The notes: generated from the sequence alone by a model not told the origin. Shown: positions 1 to 9,462, counted from the first letter of the stretch. The stretch is 64,000 nucleotides of DNA from Methylobacterium sp. E-045 (GCF_022829685.1 NZ_JAKSYE010000064.1:124001-188000); one strand, 5' to 3'. Numbers and translations: made by a program.

Positions 1-109
1 CGGGCCCCACGGGCTTTAGCCAAACCTTGTTTCTGCCGGCGGGGAGCAGATCCGGGTTGGTTTGGAGCAGTGGCGCGTAGAGGCCTTTGATTTGCTGCTT
101 CGTCGTCAT
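1..109 (-). CDS. Unknown protein, N-terminal part only (runs off the left edge)
   Basis: About 36 codons of an open frame are visible, beginning MTTKQQIKGLYAPLLQTNPD and still open at base 1. Its ATG overlaps the TGA of the upstream gene (TGATG at 111-107), so the two are probably translated as a coupled pair. The visible part is short, basic and mostly polar, with no signal peptide. I do not recognise the family. Because it follows a gene with a nuclease-like C-terminus, it could be an immunity or accessory protein; that is inference from position only. Confidence 0.5.
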   Translation of the reverse strand, partial: MTTKQQIKGLYAPLLQTNPDLLPAGRNKVWLKPVGP

Positions 110-1164
110 CAGTTCGGCCTCACCTGGACAATAACGACGCCTTTGGCGTCCGGGAAATGCATCCGCGCGATCCTAGCCAGCAGGAGTGCTCTCGTTGGGC
201 TGAGCCCCCTTCTGCCCGTCTTGTAGTCATAGACGCAAACCATCTGTCTTGGGGTATATTCATACAAATCCAGGCGAACAGAATTTTGCTTGCCATAACG
301 AGATCTCGTTCCCCCGGTTTGATCGATTGAATATTCGACGCGAACGTTAGGATAGTTCCGCGATTTAAATGTCTCGCCGATATCGTAATGAATGAGGGTG
401 CCAAGTACCGGCTCGCTAAGATGGGGATTCAAGGCTTTCAGCCGACGCGTCGCTTCGTCTGTCACCTCTTGGACTTCGGAGTTGAGCGGGCAATAGTCAT
501 TCAGGGTCGTTTGATCGACGCGCCCGACCCATATGCTTGGCAGCCTGTCTTTCTGATCGACTTGAAAATCGTATCGGAAGGCCGTTCGACCCGGTTGGCG
601 TCCGAACGTGTCCGGCCGCGTCAGTAGATATGTGAAGAGAAGCGCGCCGGCTTCGATCGTCGCCGCGATGGCAGGAGCCACAACGAAGGGCACGACCGGC
701 AGGAATGCTGGCTGCAGCGTCGCCTCCGGCGTGGAGCCCGAGGTGGCGAAGGGCGAGCGGGACAGAACCTCGCCGGTCTGCCCGTCGCGAATCGTCTGGA
801 TGTCGCCGTTGTTCTCGAAGACGCGGCTGTCGCCGTCCGGCGTGACGACGGTGTGCTCTTCGTCCCAGTCGCCCCGTCCAGATCGGATACGGAGGGTGAG
901 AACCTCGCCGCCGCCGTCCAGCAGGGTACGTTTCGGTGCCTCCGTCTCAGGATCCGCCGCGTCGAGGGACGCCTGGCGTCCGCCCTGAGACCGATCGGCC
1001 GGAATACCGCCGGCGCCGCCACTCGAAACCCAGCGCCCGCCATCGCTCTGGCCCGCGGGCGCGCGAGGCTGATCCTGGCTGTACTTCCGGCTCAACGCGC
1101 GGCGCAGGCGGACCAGCTTCATCTCCGTCCGCAGCACCGCGAGGAGGAGGCGTAGATCGCGCAC
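109..1164 (-). CDS. Unknown protein with phage-like N-terminus and nuclease-like C-terminus
   Basis: 351 residues from a GTG; an ATG 14 codons in is the alternative. Similar-looking coding sequence (ERRVAFGNTAEV) continues about 20 codons upstream without a standard start, so the true start is unsettled. Residues about 27-45 hold a DQPRxPAGxxDGGRW-type segment that, as I recall it, is common in phage-derived structural or processing proteins. A hydrophobic stretch lies at about 148-180. The C-terminal 130 residues contain a strand with RLDLYE followed by VCVYDYKTGRRG. That D...(D/E)xK spacing resembles PD-(D/E)xK nuclease folds, including some secreted toxins. The gene overlaps the next one by one base. 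Function is not established; a prophage remnant or a polymorphic toxin are the two readings I favour. Confidence 0.6.
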   Translation of the reverse strand: MRDLRLLLAVLRTEMKLVRLRRALSRKYSQDQPRAPAGQSDGGRWVSSGGAGGIPADRSQGGRQASLDAADPETEAPKRTLLDGGGEVLTLRIRSGRGDWDEEHTVVTPDGDSRVFENNGDIQTIRDGQTGEVLSRSPFATSGSTPEATLQPAFLPVVPFVVAPAIAATIEAGALLFTYLLTRPDTFGRQPGRTAFRYDFQVDQKDRLPSIWVGRVDQTTLNDYCPLNSEVQEVTDEATRRLKALNPHLSEPVLGTLIHYDIGETFKSRNYPNVRVEYSIDQTGGTRSRYGKQNSVRLDLYEYTPRQMVCVYDYKTGRRGLSPTRALLLARIARMHFPDAKGVVIVQVRPN

Positions 1165-1492
1165 TTCGGCGGTATTCCCGAAGGCGACGCGGCGCTCGAT
1201 CTTCGACGTCGTGATCGCCTCAGTTCATGATATGTTCTACCCCGCAATAATCGATTATAGGAAAAAATTCAAGGTATTTTGTCTTTAGGAGACGGCTTCA
1301 AAACGCAGAACGCCGCCCCGCGAGCGGGACGGCGTCGATCCGATCAGTCTCAGGAATGTCGCACGATGTCCGTCTGACACCCTGAGATCGAGTCCTCCCA
1401 CCCAATCTCCGAATTTTTTTCCAAGCAAGACCAGAGCTTTGTCCTTCGGGCGAGCCCTCCGGTCGTCGCTGTGTCGCTCGAAGAAAACCTCC
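1165..1492. other. Intergenic region with an AT-rich promoter-like part
   Basis: No convincing gene. Bases about 1225-1295 are clearly AT-rich compared with the surroundings and probably hold the promoter of the leftward unknown gene; the rest is the 3' side of asd, including the hairpin at 1311-1334. A separate ATG just upstream of the unknown gene is followed by a stop after two codons. Confidence 0.5.
1311..1334 (-). terminator. Probable terminator hairpin downstream of asd
   Basis: CGCCGCCCCG, loop CGAG, then CGGGACGGCG give a 10-bp GC-rich stem with one mismatch. Read on the minus strand it lies about 160 bases after the asd stop and is followed by TTCTGCGTTTTG, a weak T-rich tail. Confidence 0.4.
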
Positions 1493-2524
1493 TCAGGCCG
1501 CTGCCCGCTCCTGCAGCAGCTTGCGGTTGATCAGCATCTCGGCGATCTGCACCGTGTTCAGGGCCGCGCCCTTGCGCAGGTTGTCGGCGACGCACCAGAA
1601 CGAGAGGCCGTTATCGACCGTCGAATCGGCGCGGATGCGCGAGACGTAGGTCGCGTCCTCGCCTGCCGCCTCGTGGGGCGTCATGTAGCCGCCGGGCTCG
1701 CGCTTATCGACGACCAGGATGCCCGGCGCCGAGCGCAGGAGGGCGGTGGCCTCCTCGGGCGAGATCGGGTGCTCGAACTCCACGTTCACTGCCTCGGCAT
1801 GGCCGATGAACACGGGCACGCGCACGCAGGTCGCCGTCAGCTTGATCTTGGGATCGAGCATCTTCTTGGTCTCGGCGACCATCTTCCACTCTTCCTTGGT
1901 GGAGCCGTCGTCGAGGAACACGTCGATCTGCGGGATGACGTTGAAGGCGATGCGCTTGGGGAACTTCTCCATGGTCATCTGGCCGGCGGTGAAGACCGAA
2001 CGGGTCTGCTGGAACAGCTCGTCCATGGCCTCCTTGCCGGCGCCTGAGACCGATTGATAGGTCGCCACCACCACGCGGGTGATCTTGGCCACGTCGTGCA
2101 GGGGCTTCAGCGCAACGACGAGCTGCGCCGTGGAGCAGTTCGGATTGGCGATGATGTTCATTTTCGAGAAGCCGGTGATCGCCTCCGGATTCACTTCCGG
2201 CACGATCAGCGGCACGTCGGGATGGTAGCGGAAGGCCGACGAGTTATCGATGACGACGCAGCCGGTCTGCCCGATGCGCGGCGACCATTCCTTCGAGGTC
2301 TCACCGCCGGCGGACATCAGGCAGATGTCGATGTCGGAGAAATCGTAGGTGTCGAGTGCCTTCACCTTCAGGATTTTGTCACCGAAGGAGACTTCCTGTC
2401 CGGCACTGCGGCGCGAGGCGATAGCCACGACCTCGTCGGCGGGGAATGCCCGCTCCGACAGGATGTCCAGCATCTCGCGTCCGACATTGCCCGTCGCACC
2501 GACGACGGCGACCTTGTAACCCAT
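1493..2524 (-). CDS. asd: Aspartate-semialdehyde dehydrogenase
   Basis: Cytosolic enzyme that reduces L-aspartyl-4-phosphate to L-aspartate-4-semialdehyde with NADPH, the branch point to lysine/diaminopimelate, threonine and methionine. The 343 residues match the family length. The dinucleotide-binding motif VVGATGNVGREM is at residues 7-18. The catalytic cysteine is Cys130 in NPNCST, and a GHAEAVNVEF segment lies in the C-terminal half, with His as the expected acid/base residue. ATG start. The gene stands alone on the minus strand; the closest neighbour upstream is a divergent exported protein more than 500 bases away. Confidence 0.96.
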   Translation of the reverse strand: MGYKVAVVGATGNVGREMLDILSERAFPADEVVAIASRRSAGQEVSFGDKILKVKALDTYDFSDIDICLMSAGGETSKEWSPRIGQTGCVVIDNSSAFRYHPDVPLIVPEVNPEAITGFSKMNIIANPNCSTAQLVVALKPLHDVAKITRVVVATYQSVSGAGKEAMDELFQQTRSVFTAGQMTMEKFPKRIAFNVIPQIDVFLDDGSTKEEWKMVAETKKMLDPKIKLTATCVRVPVFIGHAEAVNVEFEHPISPEEATALLRSAPGILVVDKREPGGYMTPHEAAGEDATYVSRIRADSTVDNGLSFWCVADNLRKGAALNTVQIAEMLINRKLLQERAAA

Positions 2525-3045
2525 CTCTCCAACTCCGCTTCGTAATGCCCTGGCTCACGCCATGGCCGGGCTCTTCGCCTCGGAACCGCAGCACGTATCC
2601 GTGTACCGTTGCCAGTAAGGTTCGCAGAGGTTCCCGGTCTCGACCGAACCGGCCGGCTGCGAAAACGCGTCGTACCGCAGACATGCCGGCACGCCCCGTC
2701 TCGTCCGGCCCGTAAAGAAGACCGGATGTCCCGTAAGCGGCGGAGCAAGACGCCTCGTCTGCGCGGCTGTCAAGGGTTGCGCCGCACGCGAGACTTGCCC
2801 GGTTGCACAGACGGGTCGCGAGGTCAGATGCGCCGACGCTCCGGCAAGGATTGATTCACCGCGAATTCCGAAACCTCGAGCCGGACACCTGGCGGGAAAC
2901 CCGATCTGCGTACCCTCGACGGCATGGTCGCCACCCGAGCGGCGCGAGCCGCGAGACGAGCCGCCGGTTTCAGGGTTTCATGCATCGCATCGCTGTTCAG
3001 GACGAGACTGAGAAATTGCCGCCCAGAGGAGCCGGCCGATCCCTC
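2525..3045. other. Intergenic region between divergent asd and an exported protein
   Basis: About 520 bases. Open frames exist on both strands but they are arginine-rich translations without start signals or family features, so I call no gene. It must hold the asd promoter and that of the rightward exported protein; I see no clear -35/-10 pair. Confidence 0.4.
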
Positions 3046-3873
3046 ATGCGGGTCGCCGTTCCCTGTCTCTCGGCCCTGCTCTGCTTTGCCGCCATCGGAC
3101 GCCTTGCCGGAGGCGAGCCGACGCTCGTCGATCCGACAGCGAGGACAGCCAGAGCGGCGGACGCGACCCCTCCGGCATACGGCCCGTCCGGCGCCGCGAA
3201 CGTCCGCCCGGCCCTTCCCATCGCCGCATCGGCGCCGCGATACCGGCTCGACGACCCCGATGCCCTCGATCAGGCGAAGATCGAGCCCGCGCGCATCAAT
3301 CCGGTGATGGGGCTCCGCGAGGATAGCCTCTCGCAGGGCCGCTCCGACGCCAGCGAGGCTTCCTATCTGAGACTGACCATCGGCGAAGGCCCGAATCCTC
3401 CGGCCAGCCTGTTCGTCACCATCGCCCGGCGCGCCGCCGAGGGGCAGGGACTCGGGGTGGTGCGAACCGGCGAGCGGGGCTTGATCGTCACGAAGTTCGG
3501 TCCCTTCGAAACCCTGGACGCCACGTTGAGCGGTCCGGTGACGCGGGTCTGCACCGGCTTCTCCAATGCGGGGCAGAACGGGCTCGTGCCGCTCACTCCA
3601 CGTATCGACGGCTGGCTCTGCGCTCCCTTGAGCCAGCCTCCCGAGCCGCGCGCCATCGTCTGCGCCCTGGACAAGCTCGTTCTGAATGGCCAAGCTTCTG
3701 CCAGCCTGGATACGGCGTATCGCGTGTTCGAGGCGAGGCGGGTGGATGGGTGCACACCGCCTGTTGCCGTCGCACCCAACCGAGAGGCCGCCGGGGAAAC
3801 CGGTTCGATCTCGAAGCGACGCATTCGACATAATGAGGCGAAACTGCGGCGTACCGAACAAGCGCGGCCGTGA
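3046..3873 (+). CDS. Exported protein of unknown function
   Basis: The ATG at 3046 was chosen because it opens a good signal peptide (MRVAVPCLSALLCFAAIG, followed by a small-residue region); ATG 2980 would bury that signal behind 22 charged residues. The mature part has a low-complexity Ala/Pro-rich linker, then a compact domain at about residues 100-225 of 275 with three cysteines in contexts VCTGF, WLCAP and IVCAL, plus a late VDGCTP. The C-terminus is basic. Related-looking small domains occur in exported proteins of Hyphomicrobiales, but I know of no function. Likely periplasmic. Confidence 0.65.
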   Translation: MRVAVPCLSALLCFAAIGRLAGGEPTLVDPTARTARAADATPPAYGPSGAANVRPALPIAASAPRYRLDDPDALDQAKIEPARINPVMGLREDSLSQGRSDASEASYLRLTIGEGPNPPASLFVTIARRAAEGQGLGVVRTGERGLIVTKFGPFETLDATLSGPVTRVCTGFSNAGQNGLVPLTPRIDGWLCAPLSQPPEPRAIVCALDKLVLNGQASASLDTAYRVFEARRVDGCTPPVAVAPNREAAGETGSISKRRIRHNEAKLRRTEQARP

Positions 3874-3974
3874 GCTGGGAACAACGGCGCCGCTGGCACG
3901 TCTACACACCATGAATGGCCGAGTTTCTTAAGGAAATCAGGTCTACCCTCACACAGGTTCAACGAAGGTCCGTC

Positions 3975-4379
3975 ATGCGCACTGCCACGATTGCCCTGAT
4001 GGGCGCGCTCACCCTCACCGCCGTCGCCGCGAACACTGCCGTCGAGGCACAGGGTCGATACGCCCCCGGTATCCGCGTCAGCCAGCCGCTGCCGATCCGT
4101 ATCCGTCCGCGCAGCTGGCTTGATGCCGGCAACGTCGTCGAGGCGAACAACGGCTCGATCAGCAACCCGGCCACGAACCCGCACTTCATCACGGCGAGCT
4201 ACCTGAACTCCCCGCCTTACGGCCGCAACGATCGCTTCGGCGGCGCGATCCTGCCCGATCCGATCACCAACGGTCCCTTCGTCGGCGCCCGCTCGAGCGC
4301 GATTCACAATATCGACTTCTCCGGCGTCGATGCGATCGACCCGACCTCCTACGTGTCGCGCAACGGCAACCCCTACTAA
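3975..4379 (+). CDS. Small exported protein of unknown function
   Basis: 134 residues from ATG 3975, preceded by GAAGG at a suitable distance; this start gives a clean signal peptide (MRTATIALMGALTLTAVAAN, ending near VEAQG). An ATG 60 bases upstream is in frame but would hide the signal. The mature protein is rich in Asn, Pro, Ser and Gly, with no cysteine and no recognisable catalytic motif, and looks like a small periplasmic or cell-surface protein. It ends 28 bases before a strong terminator, so it is probably monocistronic or the last gene of its transcript. Confidence 0.7.
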   Translation: MRTATIALMGALTLTAVAANTAVEAQGRYAPGIRVSQPLPIRIRPRSWLDAGNVVEANNGSISNPATNPHFITASYLNSPPYGRNDRFGGAILPDPITNGPFVGARSSAIHNIDFSGVDAIDPTSYVSRNGNPY

Positions 4380-4407
4380 GCTCCACTGTCGCACGACAAC
4401 GAACGAA

Positions 4408-4439
4408 AGGCGCCGACCCGGCCGGGTCGGCGCCTTTTT
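4408..4439. terminator. Strong bidirectional rho-independent terminator
   Basis: AGGCGCCGACCCGG and CCGGGTCGGCGCCT form a perfect 28-base palindrome (4408-4435) followed by TTTTT to the right. To the left the complement reads CCTTTCGTTCG. It sits between the convergent exported-protein gene and leuB and can end both transcripts. Confidence 0.85.
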
Positions 4440-4472
4440 CCTGTCCGGACGCAGGCCGCGGAGCGAAGGCGC

Positions 4473-5582
4473 CTACCGCACCCGCGACCTGAGAGCCGCC
4501 ACCACGGCCTCGCCCATTCCCGCCGTACCGAGCGGTGTCACACCCTCTCCGGCGATGTCCTTGGTGCGGGCGCCCGCCGCGAGGGCATCGGTGATGGCGC
4601 CGTCGAGAAGGTCGGCCGCCTCGCCGAGACCGAACGAGTAGCGGAGAGTCATCGCCAGCGAGCCGATCATGGCGAGGGGGTTGGCAAGATCCTGGCCGGC
4701 GATGTCCGGGGCAGAGCCATGGACGGGCTCGTAGAGCGCTTTGCGGCTGCCCTTGTCGTCCACTGCGCCGAGGGAGGCCGAGGGCAGCATGCCGAGGGAG
4801 CCGGTGAGCATCGCCGCCACGTCCGAAAGCACATCGCCGAACAGGTTGTCGGTAACGAGGACGTCGAACTGCTTCGGGCGGCGCACCAGCTGCATCGCGC
4901 AATTGTCGGCGAGGACGTGCTCCAGTTCGACATCGCTGTAGTGCTCGGAATGGACCTTGGTGACGACCTCCTTCCACAGGACGCCGGACTTCATCACGTT
5001 GTGCTTCTCGGCCGAGGCGACGCGGCCGGAGCGCTTGCGCGCCAGATCGAAGGCCACATGGGCGATCCGCTCGATCTCGCCCGTCGTGTAGACTTGGGTG
5101 TCGACGGCGCGCTTGGTGCCGTCGGGGAGGGTGGTGATCTCCTTCGGCTCACCGAAATAGACGCCGCCGGTGAGCTCGCGCACGATCATGATGTCGAGGC
5201 CCTCCACGAGATCGCGCTTGAGGGCCGAGGCGTCGGCGAGGGCAGGATAGCAGATCGCCGGGCGCAGGTTGGCGAACAGGCCGAGATCCTTGCGGAGCCG
5301 CAGGAGCCCCGCCTCGGGGCGGATGTCGTAGGCGACACCGGACCATTTCGGGCCGCCCACCGCCCCGAGCAGGATCGCATCGGCGGCGTCCGCCCGCGCC
5401 AGGGCCGCATCGGTGAGCGGCACGCCGTGAGCGTCGATCGATGACCCGCCGACGAGGTCGGTCTCGGTCTCGAACGTGGCGAGACCGGCCTCGGCCAACG
5501 CGCCGATCACGGTCGTCACCTGGGCCATCACCTCCGGGCCGATGCCGTCGCCGGGGAGAAGGAGGAGCTTGTAGGCGGTCAT
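4473..5582 (-). CDS. leuB: 3-Isopropylmalate dehydrogenase
   Basis: Third step of leucine synthesis: NAD-dependent oxidative decarboxylation of (2R,3S)-3-isopropylmalate to 4-methyl-2-oxopentanoate. 369 residues, the usual length. [13 protein letters not shown] near residues 6-18 is the N-terminal cofactor/substrate motif, and [19 protein letters not shown] is the isocitrate/isopropylmalate dehydrogenase signature with metal-binding aspartates. [13 protein letters not shown] provides the conserved Arg and Tyr. ATG start. leuC/leuD are not in the window. Confidence 0.96.
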   Translation of the reverse strand: MTAYKLLLLPGDGIGPEVMAQVTTVIGALAEAGLATFETETDLVGGSSIDAHGVPLTDAALARADAADAILLGAVGGPKWSGVAYDIRPEAGLLRLRKDLGLFANLRPAICYPALADASALKRDLVEGLDIMIVRELTGGVYFGEPKEITTLPDGTKRAVDTQVYTTGEIERIAHVAFDLARKRSGRVASAEKHNVMKSGVLWKEVVTKVHSEHYSDVELEHVLADNCAMQLVRRPKQFDVLVTDNLFGDVLSDVAAMLTGSLGMLPSASLGAVDDKGSRKALYEPVHGSAPDIAGQDLANPLAMIGSLAMTLRYSFGLGEAADLLDGAITDALAAGARTKDIAGEGVTPLGTAGMGEAVVAALRSRVR

Positions 5583-5681
5583 GGGAGCACTCTCGCGGCC
5601 AGGGGTGATACGTCGGGCGGCTGTAGCGAGGGGCTCGGGCGCTTGGCAAGCATTCCCGCGCGACGCCGGCCATCCCGCTGG

Positions 5682-7166
5682 TCAGTGACCCGACCCGGCG
5701 AGCACCGCACCGGGCTTCTGGTGCGTGCCGACTTGGTCCACGAGGGTCGCGGTCGCAGCATTCATTCCGGAGATTTCCACCGGAATGCCGTGGTGCCGGA
5801 ACTTCAGCACCACCCGGTCGAGGGCATTGATGCTCGTGATGTCCCAGAAATGCGAGGCGGCGAGATCGATGACCACGCCGTTGAGGTTGTCCTCGCGGAA
5901 GTCGAACGCGGCGTGGAAGGCTTCGGCCGTGGCGAAGAAGATCTGGCCCGTCACCAGGTAGGTGCGTATGCGGGCGCTCTCGTCGCGTACCGACGACACG
6001 CGGAAGAACCGCGTCACCTTGTGGGCGAAGAACAGGCCCGAGAGGATCACGCCGAACAGGACGCCCTTGGCGAGGTCGTGGGTGGTGACGACGACGCCCA
6101 CCGTGCCCAGCATCACCGCGCTGGAACTCTTCGGATGGGTCAGCAGCGTGCGGACAGAGTTCCACTGGAAGGTGTTGATCGAGACCATGATCATCACCGC
6201 AACCAGGGCCGCCATGGGAATTCGCGCCACGTAGGGGCCGAGGACCACGATGAGGAACAGCAGGAACGCGCCGGCCCAGAGGGTCGAGAGGCGGCCGCGT
6301 CCCCCGGACGAGACGTTGATGACCGATTGCCCGATCATGGCGCAGCCCGCCATCCCACCGAACAGGCCGGAGGTGACGTTGGCGAGGCCCTGACCGGCGC
6401 ATTCGCGGTTCTTGTCGGAGGTCGTATCGGTCATCTCGTCGAGGATCGCCGCCGTCATCATGCTCTCGAGGAGACCGACCATCGCCAGGGTAAGGGCGTA
6501 GGGCAGGATGATTCGCAGGGTCTCCAGGGTGAACGGAACCTGGGGCAGGGCGAAGACGGGCAGTTCGCCCGGCAGGGCGCCCATGTCGCCGACGGTCCGG
6601 ATGTCGAACCCGAACCATACGGTGACCCCGGAGAGGACGAGGATGGTGACGAGGGGGGAGGGGACGGCCTTCGTGAGGTAGGGCAGGCCGTAGATCATCG
6701 CGAGGCCGATGGCGGTCATCGCGTAGACGATCGGCCCCCGCCCGATCAGTTCCGGCATCTGCGCGAGGAAGATCAGGATCGCCAGAGCGTTGACGAAGCC
6801 GGTCACCACCGATCTCGAGACGAAGCGCATCAGGTTGCCGAGGCGCATCAGGCTTGCGCCGATCTGCAGGAGGCCGGTGAGGATGGTCGCGGCGAACAGG
6901 TAGCCGAGCCCGTGTTCCTTCACGAGGGTCACCATCACCAGGGACATGGCTCCGGTGGCGGCCGAGATCATGGCCGGGCGTCCTCCGGCAAAGGCAGAGA
7001 TCACCGCGATGCAGAACGAAGCGTAGAGACCGACCTTGGGGTCCACGCCCGCGATGATCGAGAAGGCGATGGCCTCGGGGATCAGGGCGAGGGCGACCAC
7101 CGTTCCGGCGAGGAGTTCACGCGTAACGTCGGGAGCCCACTCGCTCCGGAGGTGCTGACGGTTCAT
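5682..7166 (-). CDS. SulP family inorganic anion transporter with STAS domain
   Basis: Inner-membrane protein of 494 residues with ten or more hydrophobic segments across residues 15-395, starting with the SulP hallmark [18 protein letters not shown] cytoplasmic STAS domain occupies roughly 405-490 ([20 protein letters not shown], the anti-sigma-antagonist-like fold). SulP members carry sulfate, bicarbonate, molybdate or C4-dicarboxylates with H+ or Na+; the substrate cannot be read here. This subfamily is shorter than the plant-type sulfate permeases and often resembles bicarbonate-type carriers. ATG start. Separated from leuB by 99 bases, possibly a separate transcript. Confidence 0.9.
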   Translation of the reverse strand: MNRQHLRSEWAPDVTRELLAGTVVALALIPEAIAFSIIAGVDPKVGLYASFCIAVISAFAGGRPAMISAATGAMSLVMVTLVKEHGLGYLFAATILTGLLQIGASLMRLGNLMRFVSRSVVTGFVNALAILIFLAQMPELIGRGPIVYAMTAIGLAMIYGLPYLTKAVPSPLVTILVLSGVTVWFGFDIRTVGDMGALPGELPVFALPQVPFTLETLRIILPYALTLAMVGLLESMMTAAILDEMTDTTSDKNRECAGQGLANVTSGLFGGMAGCAMIGQSVINVSSGGRGRLSTLWAGAFLLFLIVVLGPYVARIPMAALVAVMIMVSINTFQWNSVRTLLTHPKSSSAVMLGTVGVVVTTHDLAKGVLFGVILSGLFFAHKVTRFFRVSSVRDESARIRTYLVTGQIFFATAEAFHAAFDFREDNLNGVVIDLAASHFWDITSINALDRVVLKFRHHGIPVEISGMNAATATLVDQVGTHQKPGAVLAGSGH

Positions 7167-7562
7167 GGATGAGACTTTTCGAGGGTCCCCGCGCGCGGTG
7201 CGCCGGCAGGGACGGACATCTGAAACGCCCGGGCGCCTCAGCGCTCGCCGGGCACGGACGGGCCACGATACGGCACGCTGTCGCCTACGGCGGCGTCAGC
7301 CCGAGAAAATCGATGAACCGCTTCAGATGCATGGACGTCTGATAGCATGGACCTGCCGCAATGCAACATTGCGGCGGATCGGAGAGTCGACCGCACTCGT
7401 GGCGACGCGGCTCCGCATGACGTCCAGGGTGTCACCTCGTCATTCCGGGGCACCGAAGCGAAGCCGGAATGATGGTGGATGTCCTGGAGCGAGCGAACCT
7501 CTCACATGAAGGAGATGTTGCGGACCGGAAGTTCGAGCCCTGCGGACGAGGCGTAATTCTCG
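7167..7562. other. Intergenic region upstream of the SulP gene
   Basis: About 395 bases without a supported gene. It contains the perfect 8-bp inverted repeat CCGCAATG-CAA-CATTGCGG at 7356-7374, placed where an operator for the SulP gene could be, and the repeat hairpin at 7440-7472. The prenyl synthase gene ends at the right border and reads into this region. Confidence 0.5.
7440..7472. repeat. Dispersed palindromic repeat (TCATTCCGG type)
   Basis: TCATTCCGG at 7440-7448 and CCGGAATGA at 7464-7472 are perfect inverted arms around a 15-base loop GGCACCGAAGCGAAG. This form of intergenic repeat is familiar from several alphaproteobacterial genomes. Only one copy is seen in the window. It may also help end transcription of the prenyl synthase gene. 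Confidence 0.5.
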
Positions 7563-8522
7563 TCAGACCTTGCGCGCCACCGTGAACCGCGCCGCCTCGC
7601 GCAGGGTCTGGGCCTTGTCGCCCCAGGCGGACACAGCCTCCTCGCAGATGCCGACCAAGCGGTCACATTCGGTGCGGGCTCCGTCGATGCCGAGACGGTC
7701 GACGAGGGTCGCCTTGCCGGCATCCTTGTCTTTGCCCGTGGCCTTGCCCATGGCTTCCGGCGAGGCCTCGCGGTCGAGGATATCGTCGGCGATCTGGAAG
7801 GCCTGGCCGAGGGCGAGGCCGTAGCGCCACAGGGCGGCGCGCTGGTCGGCTGTCGCTCCGCCCACGAGGGCACCCGCATCCACCGAGAAGGCGAGGATGG
7901 CGCCGGTCTTCATCGCCTGGAGCTGGAGAGTGTCCTCGACGTCGAGGGAGACGGCACCGAAACGTCCTTCCGCGCCGAGATCGAGGATCTGCCCGCCGAC
8001 CATGCCGCCGAGGCCCGAGGCCTTGGCGAGGCCCAGCACGAGGTCGGCGCGGATCGACGGGTCCGGCTGCCATGCGGCATCCGCCAGGATTTCGAAGGCG
8101 AGGGTCTGGAGGGCATCGCCGACGAGGATGGCGGTGGCCTCGTCATAGGCCTTGTGGACCGTGGGCTTGCCGCGCCGCATGTCGTCGTCGTCCATGGCCG
8201 GCATGTCGTCGTGGACGAGGGAGTAGCAATGGACGAGCTCGATGGCCGAACCGGCGGCCAGCGCCCCGGCCTCGGAGCCGCCCAGCATCCGGGCGGTCTC
8301 CACCGCCAGGAACGGGCGCAGGCGCTTGCCGCCGCCGAGAACGGCGTGGCGCATGGCCTTCATCAGCCGAACGGGCCGCGTGATCTCGCCCGCCTGCGTC
8401 TCGGGACCGAGGCGTTCGGCCAGAAACGCCTCGACGGCGTCGGCCACGCTCGAAAGCTTGTGGGAAAACGCCTGAGATGCGTCCGCCTTGACCGAAGCGT
8501 GGGATGCTTGTGGTGAGGTCAT
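7563..8522 (-). CDS. ispA: Short-chain polyprenyl diphosphate synthase (farnesyl/geranyl diphosphate synthase type)
   Basis: Condenses isopentenyl diphosphate with allylic diphosphates to make the C15 (or C20) prenyl precursor of quinones, hopanoids and carotenoids. First aspartate-rich motif DDMPAMDDDDMRRGKP, with two residues between the Asp pairs as in bacterial FPP synthases; second motif DDILD. GGGKRLRPFL binds the diphosphate. I use ATG 8522 (319 residues); an in-frame TTG at 8543 would add seven. The start lies close to the divergent mtgA gene, so the two promoters share about 150 bases. Chain length (C15 or C20) is not certain from sequence. Confidence 0.88.
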   Translation of the reverse strand: MTSPQASHASVKADASQAFSHKLSSVADAVEAFLAERLGPETQAGEITRPVRLMKAMRHAVLGGGKRLRPFLAVETARMLGGSEAGALAAGSAIELVHCYSLVHDDMPAMDDDDMRRGKPTVHKAYDEATAILVGDALQTLAFEILADAAWQPDPSIRADLVLGLAKASGLGGMVGGQILDLGAEGRFGAVSLDVEDTLQLQAMKTGAILAFSVDAGALVGGATADQRAALWRYGLALGQAFQIADDILDREASPEAMGKATGKDKDAGKATLVDRLGIDGARTECDRLVGICEEAVSAWGDKAQTLREAARFTVARKV

Positions 8523-8673
8523 CGTAAGAAGGGCCTTGGTCAAGGGTGGGCGCGTCGTTGTGCGGGAGGTAGGAATTCAGGAACGGCGCGACGGTTCGGC
8601 GGAGGACGGAGATTCGCGATCGCGCCATGCGCGCGATCTCGATTCCATCCGCCAACGAGGAAAGAAGCATTGG

Positions 8674-9333
8674 GTGAGGCGGCTCGTCGGCCTCGTCATG
8701 CTGCTCCCCGTCATGGTGCTGGCCCTGATTCTTCTTCTCGGGCTCGTCTATAGTGCGCTGACGCCGCCCTCAACCCTGATGCTGGCGCGATGGGTGAGCG
8801 GGAAACCCGTAAGCCGCGAGGCCGTCACCCTCGATGCGATCTCGCCGCTTCTGGTCCAGGCCGTCATCGCCTCCGAGGACCAGCGCTTCTGCCTGCACAA
8901 CGGCGTCGATTGGGGCGCCCTGCGTGACGTGGTGGATGACGACGAGGGGCCGAGCCGCGGGGCTTCGACCATCTCCATGCAGGCCGTGAAGAACGTGTTT
9001 CTCTGGCCCGGCCGCTCCTTTATCCGGAAGGGTCTCGAAATTCCCCTCGCCGTCGTCGCCGACGCCCTATGGGGCAAGCGGCGGATGATGGAGGTCTATC
9101 TCAACATCGCCGAATGGGGGGAGGGCGTCTACGGCGCCGAAGCCGCCTCGCAGCGCTGGTTCGGAAAGAGCGCCCGGAATCTCAGCCGCAGCGAGGCGAG
9201 CCTGCTCGCCGCCGTCCTGCCGAACCCGATCCTGCGCAACCCGGCCCTGCCGTCACGCGGCGTGCGCGCGGTCGCCGCCCGCATCCAGGCGCGGATGAAC
9301 GGAGTCGGCGGATTGATGGGCTGCCTTCGCTGA
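8674..9333 (+). CDS. mtgA: Monofunctional biosynthetic peptidoglycan transglycosylase
   Basis: GT51 glycosyltransferase that polymerises lipid II into glycan strands at the periplasmic face of the inner membrane. The GTG at 8674 was chosen because GAGGAAAG lies about ten bases upstream and the protein then begins with a short basic stretch and one membrane anchor (about residues 4-26); an open frame extends to 8488 but lacks such support. Catalytic Glu lies in IASEDQRFCLHNGVDW, and GASTISMQAVKNVFLWPGRS is the second GT51 motif, with Met where many relatives have Gln. KRRMMEVYLNIAEWG is the third. 220 residues, normal for MtgA; no transpeptidase domain. Confidence 0.93.
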   Translation: MRRLVGLVMLLPVMVLALILLLGLVYSALTPPSTLMLARWVSGKPVSREAVTLDAISPLLVQAVIASEDQRFCLHNGVDWGALRDVVDDDEGPSRGASTISMQAVKNVFLWPGRSFIRKGLEIPLAVVADALWGKRRMMEVYLNIAEWGEGVYGAEAASQRWFGKSARNLSRSEASLLAAVLPNPILRNPALPSRGVRAVAARIQARMNGVGGLMGCLR

Positions 9334-9462
9334 ATCCGAATACGTGGAGGCTTACCGCGAGTCGTGCCATAGAGCCGTGCATTCCCCGGCAGGCGGTCGG
9401 GGCCGGCCCGTGATGGGGCGGATACGAGACAAGACGAACATCACAGCGGTAGCGGACGCGAC

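Noticed and set aside
3363..4394. Long minus-strand open frame across the two exported-protein genes
   Set aside because: It is antisense to two genes with good signal peptides, and its arginine/valine-rich translation shows no family features; high GC produces such frames.
8488..8673. N-terminal extension of mtgA overlapping ispA
   Set aside because: The extension is polar, unlike MtgA, and overlaps the divergent ispA start; GTG 8674 has a good ribosome-binding site.
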